Shown: positions 24,223 to 34,869 of the stretch, piece after piece
Numbering within the stretch: the first letter of the stretch is position 1
Layout: each line of letters begins with the position of its first letter
NCBI RefSeq assembly: GCF_965363235.1
Contig: NC_134845.1
Span: 31,188,524 to 31,252,523 of the forward strand
Reading direction: 5' to 3'
Length of the DNA stretch: 64,000 nucleotides
Origin: Mytilus galloprovincialis
Taxonomy: Eukaryota; Mollusca; Bivalvia; Mytilida; Mytilidae
Notes under the pieces: generated by a model
Told to the model about the DNA's origin: nothing
Databases searched by the model: none
What the model saw: the letters and a program-made list of their open reading frames with translations, nothing else
Translations under genes and position numbers: made by a program

Positions 24223-25728
24223 TCAGCATGTCAAATTTCAGTCGGATAATATTCTTTTAATTCTAAACAACATTCATGTACGAAGCAAGAACCATTCGAT
24301 ATTGGGGAGGGGGTCGTGCTGTGAATTTAAAAAGAAGATATTTCTGCCCATTAGATAATTTTCAAAACCAAATTTCCGAATCAATATCTCTCCCCCTCCC
24401 CCGAAAAATTAAATGATCGATTAACAAAATCAAAAATGACCGCAAAACATGTTGTTTGGAATATAGAACAAGCATTAGCCTTTCAAAAAGGGCTAGTCAA
24501 CTCTTAGCTGATGAAAATGGAAAGTGCTCTCGCTATGTAGATTTATTCATTTACTAGAATAGCCACGTGCATCAATCAACAAATTTTACCACACACGTGA
24601 GGTCACACGTTATGAAGTAGTATATATCGTTTAACGTTGTTGTTTACGAAACTCCAGAAGATTCGACTATTTATAGATAAAAGTTACCTGTGTACCAACA
24701 TCATGTATATGCATGATTAATGACCATGCAAAATCTAATTGCTAAAATAGAGAGGACAAATCCGATACTCTACGGGATTGAAGGACATTTACTAGGTTTG
24801 GATTGTCCTAACAAATCAATAAACTTTGATTATTCACGTCTCGTAATATCTTCCAATTAGGTAGCAAGAAAAATTCACGCACTTACTGTCCATCGTTCAA
24901 TTCTTAATCTCGACTCCTAGGAGTCGATAAAAAATCACGCAGGCAAGCAATGACAAAATAGGCTCAATCTAAATTTCTTTAAAAATGTTAAAAATAAAAC
25001 AAATTTATCCATGTACTTCCTCCCCTAAAAATAAAAGGGTTGCTTCCTTATCAAAAACATGGACATGCATTTAGCTGAACGAAAGTAAAATGTGTACAAA
25101 AGTAAGAATATAACACATTTACAGAAAAAAAGGTTTACCATAAATTTTTTTGGTATTCTCTGTCTTTAAAAGTCAATATTTTCCATTCTTTTTTATCCGT
25201 TTTCCGTTTTCTCGGGACTGAGGGAATTATCGACCTCACTATACAAAATTTATAGGTCTGCTTCGAACTGTGCAGAAAGCTGTTCAACTATCTGACTATA
25301 CCTCATAATGTCAGGTCATGTTAGATAAACGATACTGTAGTTCCATCGGGAAATCGGAGGAGTAAATCGGTTTATATGTTACAGTTCATAAGTTGACAAA
25401 GTAACAGGCCGACAGGTTGACAGGTTGACTCTAAAAAGGTCCACAATGTTGACAAGTGTTATGGTCGACAAGTTAACAGGTCGGCATGTTTAAAATTCGA
25501 TAAACGCATAGGTCGACAGGTTGACAAGTGTAAAGGTTAAACGTCGTGTGAAGTTGAGTTATGTGTTTTGACTTGGGCTGGATTTATAAATGATCCTGAT
25601 GAAGAACAAGATGTTGAAGTTCCTACGGTTGCAGAATAAAGTCATGCAAGATTTGTTTAAATTTCGTTCTTAAAAGATAAAATTGCCAATATTTAAAAAC
25701 CTTTTTTTTAAATTACTGGTCGAAACTT
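24223..25728. other. Interior of the 7 kb element, no gene seen
   Basis: AT-rich, with C-run and G-run patches near 24300-24400. At 25390-25540 about eight loose copies of 'GTCGACAGGTTGACAAGTG' form a degenerate short tandem array. No transposase motif found. Confidence 0.45.
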
Positions 25729-26343
25729 ATGTGTGGAAAGCAAGAAAAACTTCCTGTTATTTTGTATAAATATGCTTATAAAAAGTATGGGATGAACATT
25801 CCATGGCTTAATAATATAAAATCTATTCTAGATAGTTGTGGACTGTCATATGTTTGGAATGCACAGTACTTTGTTAGTAATACATGGTTATATCATAAGG
25901 TTAAAGTTAGTGTTGTAGACCAATTCAAACAAAATTGGCACTCTATCTTATTAGAATCGCCAAAAGCTATTAATTATCGTCTATTCAAAGATAATGCTGA
26001 AAGAGAAAACTATTTTAAGATCCTAGATGATAAAAATATTATTACTTTTTGTAGATTCAGGATACTCAGTCATAAACTTCCTATTGAAACTGGAAGGTGG
26101 AAAAATGTACCTAGAGAAAATCGAAATTGTAAACTATGTAACTCAGGAGATATTGGGGATGAATTCCACTATATTTTTAAATGTTCGAAATTTAATCATG
26201 ATAGAGAAAAGTTTTTGAAACCATATTATCTAAATAGACCAAACATATTGAAATTTCATGATTTGATGAATACTAGAAACATCAGTATGTTGAATCATTT
26301 GTGCAAATTTATCAGACTGATTAATAAACAGCTGGACTCTTAG
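25729..26343 (+). mobile_element. Non-LTR retrotransposon ORF2 C-terminal fragment (5'-truncated LINE)
   Basis: An uninterrupted 204-residue frame matches the region after the reverse transcriptase in bivalve LINE ORF2 proteins. It has a tryptophan-rich linker ('YVWNAQYFVSNTWLYHK'), the 'FCRFRILSHKLPIETGRW' block, and a zinc-knuckle-like 'CKLCNSGDIGDEFHYIFKC' (about residues 135-153). It ends with TAG, then a 28-base T run. The reverse transcriptase and endonuclease parts are absent upstream, consistent with 5' truncation. The unbroken frame suggests a fairly young insertion. It is not a host gene. Confidence 0.8.
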
Positions 26344-26349
26344 GGGAAA

Positions 26350-26383
<34 letters not shown>

Positions 26384-27044
26384 CATTTCATACATTTGTA
26401 TTAATTCTGACTATATGTTATATTATTAATTGTTTATATCTCTGTACCATGGATTCTGGTTTATGAGAATAAAGATATATATGTCCATTTTTCAAATTAC
26501 CTCCTTAATTACGTGGTTAATTAAGTAACTAAGGACGGGTCCTTTTCCTTTTTTTTTATACCAACTCGTGTAGGTTATACATAACAGCAAGGACTGTGAT
26601 CTGAAAATTGAACTGTATAAACTGAAAAATCTAAACTTTTCAGTTCGATTTGGTCGTTTCAGTCTGATTATTAATAATTAGTGGCAAGTTTTACGTTGTC
26701 ACTACGAAAATGCATCAAGTTTGATTTAGAATAAAAAAGTTAAATAACTTCAAACTTTGTCTCATGATTATATGACTTGAAACACAATAATTGTTAGATA
26801 CATCGAGAAAAATATATACTGAACATTAATGATATGCATATGACTCAGAAAATAAAATAAACTTAAAGCCTAAAAATGGCAAAGGTCAGGGTCATGGAAT
26901 TCTGCGCATCAATTTCAGTTGAAAAGAATAAAGTCAAATATCGTATGTCATACTAGGTAGTTTGCTTACATGCAGACCATCCAAGCTTACTATGTACAAC
27001 AGATACAAAGTTACAAATAATTTACTCAGTAGCTGTACCAGGGG
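26344..27044. other. LINE 3' flank and AT-rich sequence
   Basis: A T28 run (about 26352-26379) follows the LINE stop codon, and AATAAAG occurs at 26468. The remainder shows no gene or recognised repeat. Confidence 0.4.
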
Positions 27045-27178
27045 TGCGGGTCTGTGATTGGATATTTTTTTCTTCGGAAAATTCGAAAGATTACGGGAAG
27101 ATTACAGAAAAAAAGACAACAACTGTTTTTTTTTTCTTTTTATTCTGGAACCCCTTTTTTGAAATTTCTGGATCCGCC
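27045..27178. mobile_element. hAT-like MITE relic
   Basis: Left 'CCAGGGGTGCGGGTCTGTG' and right 'TTTCTGGATCCGCCCC' resemble the CAGGGGCGGATCCAG terminal repeats of the element at 37779-37942. It is short and non-coding. Confidence 0.4.
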
Positions 27179-27239
27179 CCTTTTACTTATCTACCGCCAT
27201 AGAACCACGATTTTGTTATATATCCAAGTTTCTTGTATC

Positions 27240-27475
27240 ATAATAATGCGGCGGGGTTAAACAATTTAAGTAAGCGGGATCCCAACCCTCCCCTAACCTG
27301 GGACAGTGGTATAACAGTACAACTTAAGAACGAACTATAAAAATCACTTGAAAAATATAAACTCATCAGATGGACAAAAATGCAAGTGGGTGTTGCCGGG
27401 TACTTGTACATCCCAACAACAAAAAGACACTAAGAACAGATCTAAGAATACTGACGGCTAGTTCAAGGCTACAAA
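27240..27475 (+). repeat. Dispersed Repeat A, 3' half
   Basis: Starts at 'TGCGGCGGGGTTAAACA', continues through 'GGACAGTGGTATAACAGTAC' and extends into the downstream part 'AACTCATCAGATGGACAAAA', then '...CATCCCAACAACAAAAAGAC', which is also present at 47860-48000. It abuts the foldback at 27480. Confidence 0.7.
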
Positions 27476-27479
27476 TTAT

Positions 27480-27664
27480 ATAATAGTTCTTGAAAAACTG
27501 GTCATTATCGTGATATATGGACTGCCCACAGGACAGTGGTATTGACTAAGATAGTGATAATGACTGGGCCGAAGGCGATGTCATTTTCGCTGTCACAGTC
27601 AATACCACTGTCCTACGGGCAGTCCATGTATCACGATAAAGACCAGTTTTTCAAGAACTATTAT
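27480..27664. mobile_element. Near-perfect palindromic foldback MITE
   Basis: Arms 27480-27547 and 27597-27664 are about 68 bp inverted repeats with only a few mismatches (ATAATAGTTCTTGAAAAACT... against the inverse). The 49 bp loop carries a weaker inverted pair (GATAGTGATAATGAC against GTCATTTTCGCTGTC). Non-coding. Confidence 0.85.
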
Positions 27665-27936
27665 GTTTATTTCATTGAGAAACCATGTTTTAGAAAATTC
27701 TCATAAATTCAAAATGCCAAAAGCGAACTCGAGTAGTTGTTCAATTTCTATGGCAAAGAGTGAAGACCAGTCGTAGTAATACTGCCATTCATTTTAGTGC
27801 AATTTTTCAGTATTTAAATACTTAATCAAGTTCTCTTTAATCTTATAATTAACAAAAACATATAATAAACAATTCAACAACTTAAATATGATATTAAAAA
27901 TAGGAACATGTTTTTTTAAAAGGTACATTTTTCTAA

Positions 27937-28110
27937 ACAGAGAAACCACGCCCACCGGTCATTAGCAGAGAAACCACGACCCAACGGTCATTATCAGACG
28001 GAAACCACGCCCCAACGGTCATTATCAGACGGAAACCACGCCCCACCGGTCATTAGCATATAAAAGTTCGTTAACGACCGGTTTTCTGGTCCGTTTTGTA
28101 CTGTTAATGA
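27937..28110. repeat. Four-copy 30 bp tandem cassette with inverted tail
   Basis: Four units of about 30 bp built around 'GAAACCACGCCC' and 'CGGTCATTATC' run from 27937 to 28057. They are followed by inverse versions ('TTAACGACCGGTTTTCTGGT' and 'GTTAATGACCG'). Confidence 0.85.
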
Positions 28111-29696
28111 CCGATGGAATTTATTACTGAAGAATAATCATTATGAATGTCATGTGACCCCTTGTTATCCAATTAGAGAATCTTATTCTCAACCGATATG
28201 AAATAACAACTAATAAAATAATCATGCATAAAGACTAGTCTGATAGCTACACGAATTAAAATAACAGAAATTTTAAACAAATCAAATATGCTGCTTTATG
28301 CAGCTTTGATTGTCACTTATACATAACTTACATTTTGTAGTTCCAATATTTAAGGCAATGCAACAGGAAAAAAAATATAAAGATTACTATTTCCAAAAAC
28401 CTTACTCGGCATAGTTCACCTGTCATGGTAATGTATCGGTTTGATTGACAGCTTAGCTTGTACAACAATGCCATGTGACAGTCAATTTCTAAAGTTTATG
28501 CGCTGATCGTGGTAAAAGGGTCTAACAATCTTAGAATCAAGCCATGCTTCGATGACATAAATGTTAGAGATATTATAACCCATTTTGCGTAATTTGATAC
28601 CGTATCTTGTATTTGATAATTTACATGTCGGCTTGGATTTTTTTGTCGAAACGCCGAACTGTTCTCTTCAAGAGACAGCCTTCTTTTTTTTTCAAAGTAA
28701 TTACCTGTCCCCAGCGATGCTTCGAGGGGTAATAGTAACACAATGATACCTTCAATATATCTGTCTGTCCGTCGGTCTGTCTGTTCGTACGCTACTGTTG
28801 GCACTCTTGAACCTACATCCTTCACGGAATTCTAAACATGAAACATGGCAAATGTATAACACAGCGATATGTTTTTTTTTCACTTTCCATAATGAACTTT
28901 CAAAGGAAAACAAAATGAGAATGGAAATGGAAAATATGCCAAAGAGAAAACGACCCAACCATAGAGCAGACAACAGGCGAATGCCATCAATTGGTCTTCA
29001 ATACAGCGAGAAACTCACCCACACGGAGGCGTCCTTTAGCTGGCCAAGTTTTCAAACTACTTTTCTTGATACATGTAGGTTATGGCACACGACACAGATC
29101 ATTCATTGAAAAAGAGAAAAGCTGGGTTATCAATAAGACAAAAAAAGAGTAAAGCCCTTACTCATTTTAAAGGCAATCAAAAATATAACTCTCAGAATGA
29201 TCTGATAATCAGATAATCATGGTATTTTAATATGCCCAAATATTAGAAAAACATTGCAACCTTCATGTATATATTCACCTAATTTACTGAACTTGTACAA
29301 GGTCCTTTATTTTTGATAAAATTTATCCTTTTTAGAATATATATGTTAAAAAAAAAACTCATTTTCCCGTATACTCTTTGAACGCCATGTTAACATTCGG
29401 TTGACCACAAAAACTCGTTTTGCACGAAAACATGAAACATTTGTAACTGTATATATTGAGAGCCGCAGTGACCCCCCCCCCTCCCCCATTTTCAATTTTC
29501 CCATAAGAAATGCATTAAAAATAATTATTCGACGTCCTTCAAATTCTCGCCCGCAAATTATCATTATTCCAGCCAGAAAATTTCAAAGTATATACCTGTG
29601 GCCCATGCGAACAAAAATGGGTCTTTTTGTATAAGACAAGTGTATGCTCTGAGTCTCGCTCGTGGAATATGCTATATTAAATAAATTTGAACTAAA
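28111..29696. other. Interior of the 7 kb element, no gene seen
   Basis: A short CTGTCTGTCC-type microsatellite lies at about 28758-28790. A decayed Repeat A-like piece may lie at 28930-29020 ('AAACGACCCAACCATAGAGC'). Overlapping open frames on both strands here have no recognisable domains. A C-rich run lies at 29471-29486. Confidence 0.4.
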
Positions 29697-30506
29697 CGGA
29701 GAAAGGGAGACAAACACAATTTTACAACGACCAAGTTATGGTGTATTACGTACGTCAAAGTATACGATTTTTGTTTAATTCAGAAGTTAAATGCTAAACG
29801 GGAGATAACAATGAACATATTTTTGAAATGTTAAGGTTTGTTACGTTTAAGTACGTCAAAAACTTAAAATTCTCTATTAAACGATGTATTTGTTTCTACT
29901 TATGTAGCGTTTAGAAAACAGCAACAAACGCGACACAACGTTTACAAAAATTTGGTTAGAAAGAAATGCGGTCTATGTAATATATAATAAATCTTGAACA
30001 ATAAATCTTGAACTTCGCTTTCGTGTATTATCATACATGCATTGTTATCTAACTGTGAATACTTTTTAGATTCGATGTACCCGCTTAACGAAATGCCCGT
30101 GCACATACGTTAATATAGTAATATTAAATATACTGGGAACGAAATAATATGTATATTTCTTATACAAAACCATAAGTTAGAAAAGAATTTAAAAAAGGAA
30201 GTCCCAGGAGATTCAAATTTTTATTCACGTAGTTGAGAAAAATAAAATCTTTACTATTTAGCTAACTGAGAACACAACAAATGTTTTTATTATTAACATG
30301 AAATAATACATGAAAAGTAATTAAACTTTAAGTTCACAATCATGAGACCATCATAAGTCATGTCGCGAGGGGTCTTAAGTTTACGACAAAAGTTATAACA
30401 AATCGTAACTTGGGACACTTTCGAAAACATATCTTACGACTATGACATGTCCTAAGACCATCATAAGACATGTCTTAGTCGTAAGATACTTTCGAAAACC
30501 AGGCCC

Positions 30507-31127
30507 CAGCTGGGTTTCAAAGAATTTATATCAAACTCATGTAAGATCATAGGAAAACAAGTAATGGATCATCCATAGAACATTTTAAACAATTTTGGTA
30601 CAAATTCTCTTTTAATATTGTACATTTGATAACCCTTTCAAAATAAGATATGACACTCTCAAAATTTGTTACATATTTGATTCAAGGTATTTATTGAATA
30701 ACCATTTGTTTCAGTATGATATTACGAACAGTTATACATACAAAACATGTTGCATTTTGAAAGCATAAGTTTTATATTTCATTAATCTACTTTCTGTCAA
30801 ATATTTCCATTTTGTAAAAGGATAACTTAATTTTCAAACTATCACGAAACAAGCAGTTGCTGCACTACAGGTCTTTAACATTTTCCACACATTTTGCAAG
30901 AATATTTTGTTTTATGACCTTTCAGATTCAAATAAAGCCAGCCTTCAATCTATAACATCGTTTTCTACAAATCATGGAAACATTTGCATTATTTCACCAA
31001 AATAAAAACATATAAAGAAAAATACTGCATTACAAAATAGTAACATTTCCAGGTGGCAGATTTATCTGGGATTCTTTTTACTTCTGAAAGAACCAATTGC
31101 AAAAATAACTGTACATCACAAATGTTC
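30507..31127. other. AT-rich stretch, no gene seen
   Basis: No open frame of note, no splice-framed coding block and no repeat end recognised between the 7 kb element and the next MITE. Confidence 0.45.
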
Positions 31128-31431
31128 TTAGTCCAAATAATTATGACGTCTGGCAAGGCTATTTGAATTTTTTTTCTGGGACGCCTTCCTAGGAATAACG
31201 TATGTCTGGCAAGACTATTTGAATTTTTTTCTGGGACGCCTTCCTAGGACTGACGTCTGGCAAGGCTATTTTATTTTTTTTTCTGGGACACCTTCCTACG
31301 ACGTCATTACACTGAAGCCATTTTTTACATCTGGACTTTTGGGGGGAACTTGCGACCTAATTTATCGTAGGAAGGCGTCCCAGAAAAATTTTTTAAATTG
31401 TCTTGCCAGCCGTCATAATTATTTAGACTAA
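31128..31431. mobile_element. 304 bp MITE with target duplication and a triplicated left arm
   Basis: Flanked by AATGTTC at 31121-31127 and 31432-31438. The left end TTAGTCCAAATAATTATGAC and the right end, whose inverse reads TTAGTCTAAATAATTATGAC, match over more than 60 bp. The left arm carries three tandem copies of a block with 'GACGTCTGGCAAG' and 'TCTGGGACGCCTTCCTA'; the right arm carries one inverse copy ('TAGGAAGGCGTCCCAGAA'). Another left end lies at 32238-32300. Confidence 0.85.
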
Positions 31432-31555
31432 AATGTTCCATGTAAAATTTTGATGTTATAATATTATAAATATCTGATGCCACAATGGAAAAGTAATTGT
31501 TGTATGACGTCAACGGTTGAAGAGGGACAGATTCTAAGGTCAGCTGGGACAATTA

Positions 31556-31862
31556 GGGGGGTCGGGGGCAGACTTTTCCAGTCATGCTTCAGTGATGCCC
31601 TACATAATTACCCAAAAAGTAATTCTATCATCACGAAAAATGTACTAATTGTAAGACCTGATGATGTGAATAAATTGAAATCAGACATATCAAATGCAGT
31701 TCTCGGTGCTGTTGATATATCAATGGACAATGACTGCTTACACTGACTATAATAGTCCCGGCAGGTCCAACAACTAGTAGCGGAATTTACATTAGTGAAG
31801 GCCAACCAAATTTTCCCAGAAAATGGGGGCGGCCTCCCGGGCCGCACTCTAAATCGGCCCCT
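31556..31862. mobile_element. Probable hAT-like relic flanked by GACAATT
   Basis: GACAATT occurs at 31548-31554 and 31863-31869. The right end 'CACTCTAAATCGGCCCCTG' has the CAGGGGCCG form; the left end (GGGGGGTCGGGGGC) is degraded. Inside, 31640-31746 encodes a protein-like stretch ('VRPDDVNKLKSDISNAVLG') that I cannot assign. Confidence 0.45.
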
Positions 31863-32237
31863 GACAATTCAAAAGAATAAATCATCACGTACGAGTATAC
31901 ATCAAACTGTCTACCCAACATGCGAACATCTTTTGAGAGCTTGCTACCCTCGCTGTGTTGCAAGTATTTTGGGTTTGAAGGAAATAAGATGCGATCGTAT
32001 AAATTGCTGCCTTCAATAATAATATCATCTATGGTCGAGGACATCCAGCTAGAGGGGTAAGATATACAACTGTATCCAGCTACATGTATGTTGATATAAA
32101 GACGTTCACCTAAGGACATTTTTTTTTCTTATTTTTTCTGTAGACTGCTTTGATTTTTTATTATCATGCATTGTCAAGCTTGGTAACTCATAGTCATAAT
32201 TGTGTCTCAGTTACTCAATGTACGATGCTTTCCCATA

Positions 32238-32300
32238 TTTAGTCCAAATAATTATGACGTCTGGCAAGGCTATTTTAATTTTGTTCTGGGACGCCTTCCG
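32238..32300 (+). repeat. Solo left end of the 31128-type MITE
   Basis: 'TTTAGTCCAAATAATTATGA' followed by 'CGTCTGGCAAGGCTATTTTA' and 'CTGGGACGCCTTCC' repeats the left arm of the 31128 element. No inverse partner was found nearby. Confidence 0.7.
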
Positions 32301-33846
32301 TACTATACCATGTTGTAAAAATAATAATATTGCAACACCTGACTATAGTGCACTATAACCCTTGCCGATAACTATACCGTGCTGCTTGGTGTAGGCTTCT
32401 TTGAACACAAGAAACCATATTGCTCACCTTGTAAGCGTTTGAAACGAAATGACATCTTCGGTAAATTCCGTGATTTTGATATTTTCTAATCAATATGTCC
32501 AAGCAATGAAAAATAAATGGTTATTATTTATATACATAGAGCATACGTTTTGTGTATTTACTAGTTAAAATCTATGCTTACGAGGAAATCTAACACTAAA
32601 GTATCTCAATCATTCAACCGTTTTAATATACAGTCTAAAGTGTAGATTGTGTGTATTACTGTTCTATTTTTACAGAATATCAATGGTACATAGATATACA
32701 GCCTCGTATCAAAATTGCAACATAATTTCAAGATTACATGATTTCGTTATCACAAAATTGTATTGATTTAATTAATTGCACTAAAATAACAGTGCTTTGT
32801 TAATAAACATTATAAACATTATAGCTCTTTACGATAGGAAATGAACACTTCATTATAATTTATACAGATAACCTACTATCATGATTTTTATCCGACCGCA
32901 CATACGGACGCGTTAACACTTAATGCATGCCACTCAATAATAGCCAATCAGACGTTAATATGGCCTTCATTTCCCCCAGAATCATTCCGGAAGCAACCAC
33001 GAAGCAGCCATTAAATAGTATTTATAACCAATGAAATACCGTTAACAGATTTACCCGATCCTGACGTCCAGCCTCTGACTAATCAGACCTTATTATCATG
33101 TGATACGGTAATGACTTAGGCTGACCAAATCATTAGGGAGTGAAATAAGGGGAAAATTGTTGGGATCATTTGCCACCAAAGTCTCAACATGCTCATGTGC
33201 TGGTTTATCTGTACAACCAGGATTGGCATATGCATGCTCTTGTATAAAATCTTTTAATTCATGTTTGTTTTTTATTTTTATTTGACATCTTGCATTTTTA
33301 GCTTGTCATATCTGTTAACCTGATGTGTTTTAGAAAATTTTCCATTGTTGATTCTTAAATCATGTTTATATGGCCCCATTCTCAGAACGATGAACAGAAG
33401 TTTGAATAAAGCCATTTCTATCAGCAGACGATGATATTTTATTTGGATTGTCGCTAAAGAGGTTTTACGAAGACATTTTTCTCGACCATTGTTGCATTCA
33501 CTTAACTTAAATCAGTGGATTTGTTGGACGTGCGCTGTTGGCGGAAAAGAAAGTAGCTTAAAAGTATACCCAAAAGAGAATCACAATTTAATTTAGTAGA
33601 TTCCCTAGCGGGTATTTGTAAAAGCAGCTTTCGTTTTCCCAACAGGAAGCTTTGCCACACTCGTTCAAGACTGATAACTCTGTAAAAAACGAAAATAAAA
33701 ATAACGATAATCATTTTTTAGTGACATAAATACGACAATCTAACATTTTCAATCAATACAAATAATAAAATAAAAAGAAGTGAATCTACGACACAAACTT
33801 GTAATTTTTCGTGTGCATGGTAATTCATGCGTGAAATTATGCACAG
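32301..33846. other. No gene seen
   Basis: AT-rich, with only short frames. No transposon end other than the TTAA-adjacent 20-mer at 33847 was recognised. Confidence 0.45.
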
Positions 33847-33904
33847 TCGAATAGTCCCGATCCCCCTTAAATACAGATTTAATCCCCCATTTCCTATATA
33901 AGAA

Positions 33905-34050
33905 GATACCTGTACCAAGTCAGGAATATGACAGTTATTGTATATTCGTTTGATGTCTTTGAGCTTTTGATGTTGCCATTAATTTTGATAAGGGATTTTT
34001 CCTTTTTGAATTTTCCTCGGAGTTCAGTATTTTTGTGATCTTACTTTTTT
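33905..34050 (-). repeat. Dispersed Repeat B, inverse partial copy
   Basis: 'ACCTGTACCAAGTCAGGAAT', then 'GTTTGATGTCTTTGAGCTTT', then 'CTCGGAGTTCAGTATTTTTG' gives Repeat B in reverse. Confidence 0.7.
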
Positions 34051-34329
34051 GTTGATGTTATACATCGATGTATATGCATGTATCAATATAAAGCGCATAG
34101 CACATCGCAAGTTCCATTGAATAAGAAGCCCATAAAAAAAAACGGAATCAAATCGTATTCAGCCTTGTACATTTATCCAATAGTGTTTCAGTTGTCGTAT
34201 TCTTTTATAAGTATGGGACATATTCTGCATCCAAAATACTCTTACTGCATTGACTCTACTTGCAAAACATAAAACAGGATATACTTTAATTACATGTGAT
34301 AATTCTTGTAAAAAAAAATAATTTTAAAA

Positions 34330-34485
34330 CTAAAAAGATGTGATATGATTGCCTTTGAGACAACTCACCACCAGAGACCAACTGACATAGGAGTTTACAA
34401 CGTTATGTCAACGTCTGACCTTCAATAATGAGCAAACTCATGTTGGCCGCACAGTCAGCCATAAAAGGCAATGAAATGACAAGTG
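34330..34485 (+). repeat. Dispersed Repeat A, diverged 5' part
   Basis: 'AAGATGTGATATGATTGCCT', 'GAGACAACTCACCACCAGAG', 'GACCTTCAATAATGAGCAAA' and 'CAGTCAGCCATAAAAGGC' follow the Repeat A order with about one change in five bases. Confidence 0.65.
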
Positions 34486-34747
34486 CATTCTTGGTCAAAG
34501 CTACAATTTTTATAATACGAGTCAGTTAAACAAAAATCTATTTAAAGGTAATATTTATAAAGCTCATCATCATATATCTATTTTGGAAGTAATTTTGGGA
34601 ACAATTAAAGAACAATTGTTTTCAAAACCAATGGTATTACTAAGATGGCGGTCTTCTCCCTTTTCTTACACTATTTTATTTTGTTCGTTGTACCAAAGTG
34701 ACATTAAATACATATCGATTGGTAAGATGGGTGATAATTATATTAAA

Positions 34748-34862
34748 GTTGGTTGGTTGATCTCTTAATAAGTTGATTGGTTGATTTCTTAATATGTTGA
34801 TTGGTTGATTTCTTAATATGTTGATTGGTTGATTTCTTAATCAGTTGATTGGTTGATTTATA
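34748..34862. repeat. 24 bp tandem repeat
   Basis: Five copies of a unit like 'TTGATTGGTTGATTTCTTAA' plus a 4 bp spacer (TATG, TAAG or TCAG). Further diverged GATTGGTT motifs trail to about 35000. Confidence 0.85.
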
Positions 34863-34869
34863 TTTTGCA

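Larger units (their letters stand above)
23463..30506. mobile_element. About 7 kb element with long degenerate inverted termini
   Basis: The left end starts GGGCCTGGTTTTCGAAAG and the right end finishes with the inverse CTTTCGAAAACCAGGCCC at 30506. Further inward, matching inverted landmarks keep the same order: 'CATTTCTTTCTAAC' (about 23817) against 'GTTAGAAAGAAATG' (about 29955), 'AGAGAATTTTACGTTT' (about 24108) against 'AAACTTAAAATTCTCT' (about 29860), and 'TTGTCTCCCTT' (about 24203) against 'AAGGGAGACAA' (about 29705). The arms are therefore about 750-800 bp with many indels. No transposase is evident inside; the interior holds other insertions. No flanking target duplication is visible. 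Confidence 0.6.
21252..33870. mobile_element. Candidate TTAA-flanked composite region (outer inverted ends only)
   Basis: At 21252 TTAA is followed by GGTGGCTCGGGACTATTCGA. At 33847-33870 the inverse TCGAATAGTCCCGATCCCCC is followed by TTAA. The two 20-mers differ at two positions. Together they could be the ends of one 12.6 kb element later invaded by others, or two unrelated copies of a common end. Similarity does not clearly extend inward beyond the 20-mer. Confidence 0.3.
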
